From: Leptofilum sp050292445
GTDB lineage: Bacteria; Chloroflexota; Anaerolineae; Promineifilales; Promineifilaceae
Direction of reading: 5' to 3'
Assembly: GCA_050292445.1 (NCBI GenBank)
Contig: JBNKLQ010000135.1
Span: forward strand, 1 to 16,002
Length of the DNA stretch: 16,002 bases
The first letter of the stretch is position 1. Each line of letters opens with the position of its first letter. The notes under the pieces are model-generated. The model saw only the letters and a program-made list of their open reading frames with translations. It made no database searches and had not been told where the DNA came from. This document shows, piece after piece, positions 14,762-16,002 of the stretch. Position numbers and translations under genes: made by a program.

Positions 14762-14795
14762 AAACGCCCTGTTCTCATCTGAGGACAGGGCGTTT
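14762..14795. terminator. Bidirectional intrinsic terminator between convergent genes
   Basis: AAACGCCCTGT (14762-14772) pairs with ACAGGGCGTTT (14785-14795). The loop holds a further CTC/GAG pairing after one mismatch. On the + strand TTTCT follows the stem. On the minus strand the stem is followed by the stronger run TTTGTTTTTCT. It lies between the GH6 stop (14663) and the end of the leftward gene (14919) and can serve both. Confidence 0.85.
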
Positions 14796-14918
14796 CTATG
14801 CTAACAGCAGGCTGTGGAAGAGACCGGGAATCTACTGGCCTCTCCCAACGGCCGTCTAGTCGCTGTTAAGGTTGGGGAATTAAGAAGTTACCTTCACCAA
14901 ACTTAACCTTACCACCGA

Positions 14919-16002
14919 TTAATTTTTACCATTGCCATTGCCGTTTCCAGGCGAGCTAGAACCCGTAGAGGTAATGGATGAGCTGGTGACAGCTGTTGTA
15001 CCGACAGATATATCCAGGAAGGTGCCGTCCGTGAAGTTGACGCGAATCACATAACCACTGTCGGCACTCTTGTTCTGGAAGTCGAACCTCAGAATTCCTT
15101 CACCAGTCAGCAATGTCGCTCCGTTCCAGCCTGGGACGCTCGAATCGAGCAGGGTTTCGGTCGGCGCAGCAGCACCGTCCCAGATTACCCAGCTAGTTCC
15201 GTCCTGGGTCAGCCAGACCTTGATCATGTCACCATTACCATCTGGCCAGACCGCCGAAACGTCGGCGATCTCCTTGTCTTCACCTGTGAAGTTGGTCAGG
15301 CGAACCGTGAGGCGCTTGCCCTTGGTTTGCAGGCGATCGATTGTGATGCCAGGGACAATGGTCAACGTTGCATCAGCGGAGACTGTCTCTGTACCGAAGG
15401 AATCTTCACCGGTGGCCGTCGCCGTGTTTGGCACGTCGAACGGATTGACAACATTGCCACAGTTCTTGATGAAGCCATTGTTGTTGTAGCGAGCAATCGA
15501 GAAGAAAGCGATCTGCCAGTTGACATCGACGCCTTCAACCGGCCCAGCCGACTGACCCCAGCCGCCTGTGAACGGATCGGAGCAGGAGAGATGCATCTCG
15601 AAGGCCGGATCGTCACCAGGTGGGTCGAAGATGAGGTCGTTTCGGGTCAGACTTGTGAGAATCGTCACCTGATCCGTGATGTCCACACCGTCGAGGTAAA
15701 CGGGACCACCGGCGGTCGAACCTTCCAGCACGCTGCCGTTGACGAACACAAAGCGGAAGTCGTCACCCCCTAGAGTCCCATACGGCGACGGATCGTCGTC
15801 CAGGAACGGTGCCGTGAAGTAGTCAACGGTGATAGTCACCGACTCACCTGCCGGGATCTGAACCGTACAATCTACTTCCTGGCCAGCGCTTGCGCTACAG
15901 TTTCCGGTGCCGGATGTCACACTCACACCAGTGACTTCCAGCGAGCTGTGCACGCTGTCTGTCACCGACACGTCCACTGCATCCGACGGGCCTGCATTGC
16001 TC
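14919..16002 (-). CDS. C-terminal part of a DUF11-type surface protein (5' end outside window)
   Basis: The frame stays open to the right edge. Reading leftward it starts SNAGPSDAVDVSVTDSV, the opening of a DUF11-type beta-sandwich repeat, and continues with the paired cysteines of GNCSASAGQEVDCTV and AGESVTITV. A middle region of ~120 residues, with Cys residues and LSCSDPFTGGWGQ, is not recognised. A second sandwich-like domain begins ITIDRLQTKGKRLTVRLTN and includes SAVWPDGNGDMIKVWL. The protein ends in a Ser/Thr tract and a GNGNGNGKN tail. No sorting motif or membrane helix is visible at the C-terminus. Such proteins are normally large, secreted and attached to the cell surface. A GTG at 15975-15977 could pass for a start, but the domain clearly begins upstream. 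The visible part has no ACGGCCGT octamer. Confidence 0.85.
   Translation of the reverse strand, partial: SNAGPSDAVDVSVTDSVHSSLEVTGVSVTSGTGNCSASAGQEVDCTVQIPAGESVTITVDYFTAPFLDDDPSPYGTLGGDDFRFVFVNGSVLEGSTAGGPVYLDGVDITDQVTILTSLTRNDLIFDPPGDDPAFEMHLSCSDPFTGGWGQSAGPVEGVDVNWQIAFFSIARYNNNGFIKNCGNVVNPFDVPNTATATGEDSFGTETVSADATLTIVPGITIDRLQTKGKRLTVRLTNFTGEDKEIADVSAVWPDGNGDMIKVWLTQDGTSWVIWDGAAAPTETLLDSSVPGWNGATLLTGEGILRFDFQNKSADSGYVIRVNFTDGTFLDISVGTTAVTSSSITSTGSSSPGNGNGNGKN

Larger units (their letters stand above)
155..14855. repeat. Dispersed palindromic octamer ACGGCCGT, 25 copies
   Basis: Copies start at 155, 237, 442, 490, 2372, 2801, 3939, 4407, 4945, 5186, 5436, 5893, 6578, 6953, 8122, 8179, 8697, 9647, 10101, 10491, 11308, 12019, 12141, 14136 and 14848. 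A random octamer is expected about 0.24 times in 16 kb. Twenty-two are in genes accepted here: 12 read as Thr-Ala-Val, 6 as (Asn/Asp/Tyr)-Gly-Arg and 4 as Arg-Pro, so the excess is not caused by one protein motif. Three are outside accepted genes. The base after it is T in 15 and A in 7 of the 25; the base before it is A in 12 and T in 7. Three ACGGCCGC near-copies occur at 12174, 12774 and 13890. The role is unknown. Confidence 0.9.

Noticed and set aside
15070..15773. Open frames on the + strand opposite the surface protein
   Set aside because: They are antisense to a frame with clear DUF11-type domain sequence.
1..16002. CRISPR array, insertion sequence, phage or toxin-antitoxin system
   Set aside because: No regularly spaced repeats, transposase, integrase, terminal repeats or recognisable toxin-antitoxin pair were seen.

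Overview
The window looks like a chromosomal stretch of a Chloroflexota bacterium, probably Anaerolineae-like. This rests on the gene content: a 76-aa 'YRIRVQG...DQPALFGLLIKIRDLGL' protein, PAS/GAF multi-sensor kinases, a DUF11-type surface protein and a DUF362 lipoprotein. That is inference from family recall, with no database check. All genes are on the + strand except the last one. No rRNA, tRNA, CRISPR array or insertion sequence is visible.

Layout. 1-127: a strong intrinsic terminator of an upstream gene. 128-358: a small conserved protein. 565-1809: an unrecognised small ORF followed in the same frame by a tandem GNAT acetyltransferase. One TAG (991-993) separates them, and GNAT-like sequence runs straight across it. 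1901-1924: intrinsic terminator. 2069-2452: a four-helix membrane protein. 2525-6100: a tightly spaced set of a degenerate response-regulator receiver (Asp to Glu at the phosphorylation position), a secreted/membrane serine beta-lactamase-like hydrolase with six C-terminal helices, and a DUF1189-like membrane protein. 6101-6391: non-coding, with two perfect hairpins. 6392-7552: a DUF362 lipoprotein with a terminator-like hairpin inside its last codons. 7728-11834: a two-gene signalling unit, PAS-GAF-PAS-GAF-HisKA-HATPase followed 9 nt later by REC-HisKA-HATPase. 11910-13070: a LacI-family regulator with a promoter and an operator-like palindrome over its predicted start of transcription. 13326-14663: a secreted GH6 cellulase. 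14762-14795: a bidirectional terminator between convergent genes. 14919-16002 (minus): the C-terminal part of a surface protein that runs off the window.

How the parts may work together. The LacI regulator and the GH6 enzyme form a plausible local cellulose-use unit. The two kinases probably form one relay, because the first lacks a receiver and the second begins with one; neither has a DNA-binding output. The 2525-6100 genes look co-transcribed, but no shared role can be read from them.

The most unusual signal is not a gene. The palindromic octamer ACGGCCGT occurs 25 times in 16 kb (about 0.24 expected for a random octamer), in coding and non-coding DNA and in all three reading frames. This resembles the highly iterated palindromes (HIP1) of cyanobacteria.
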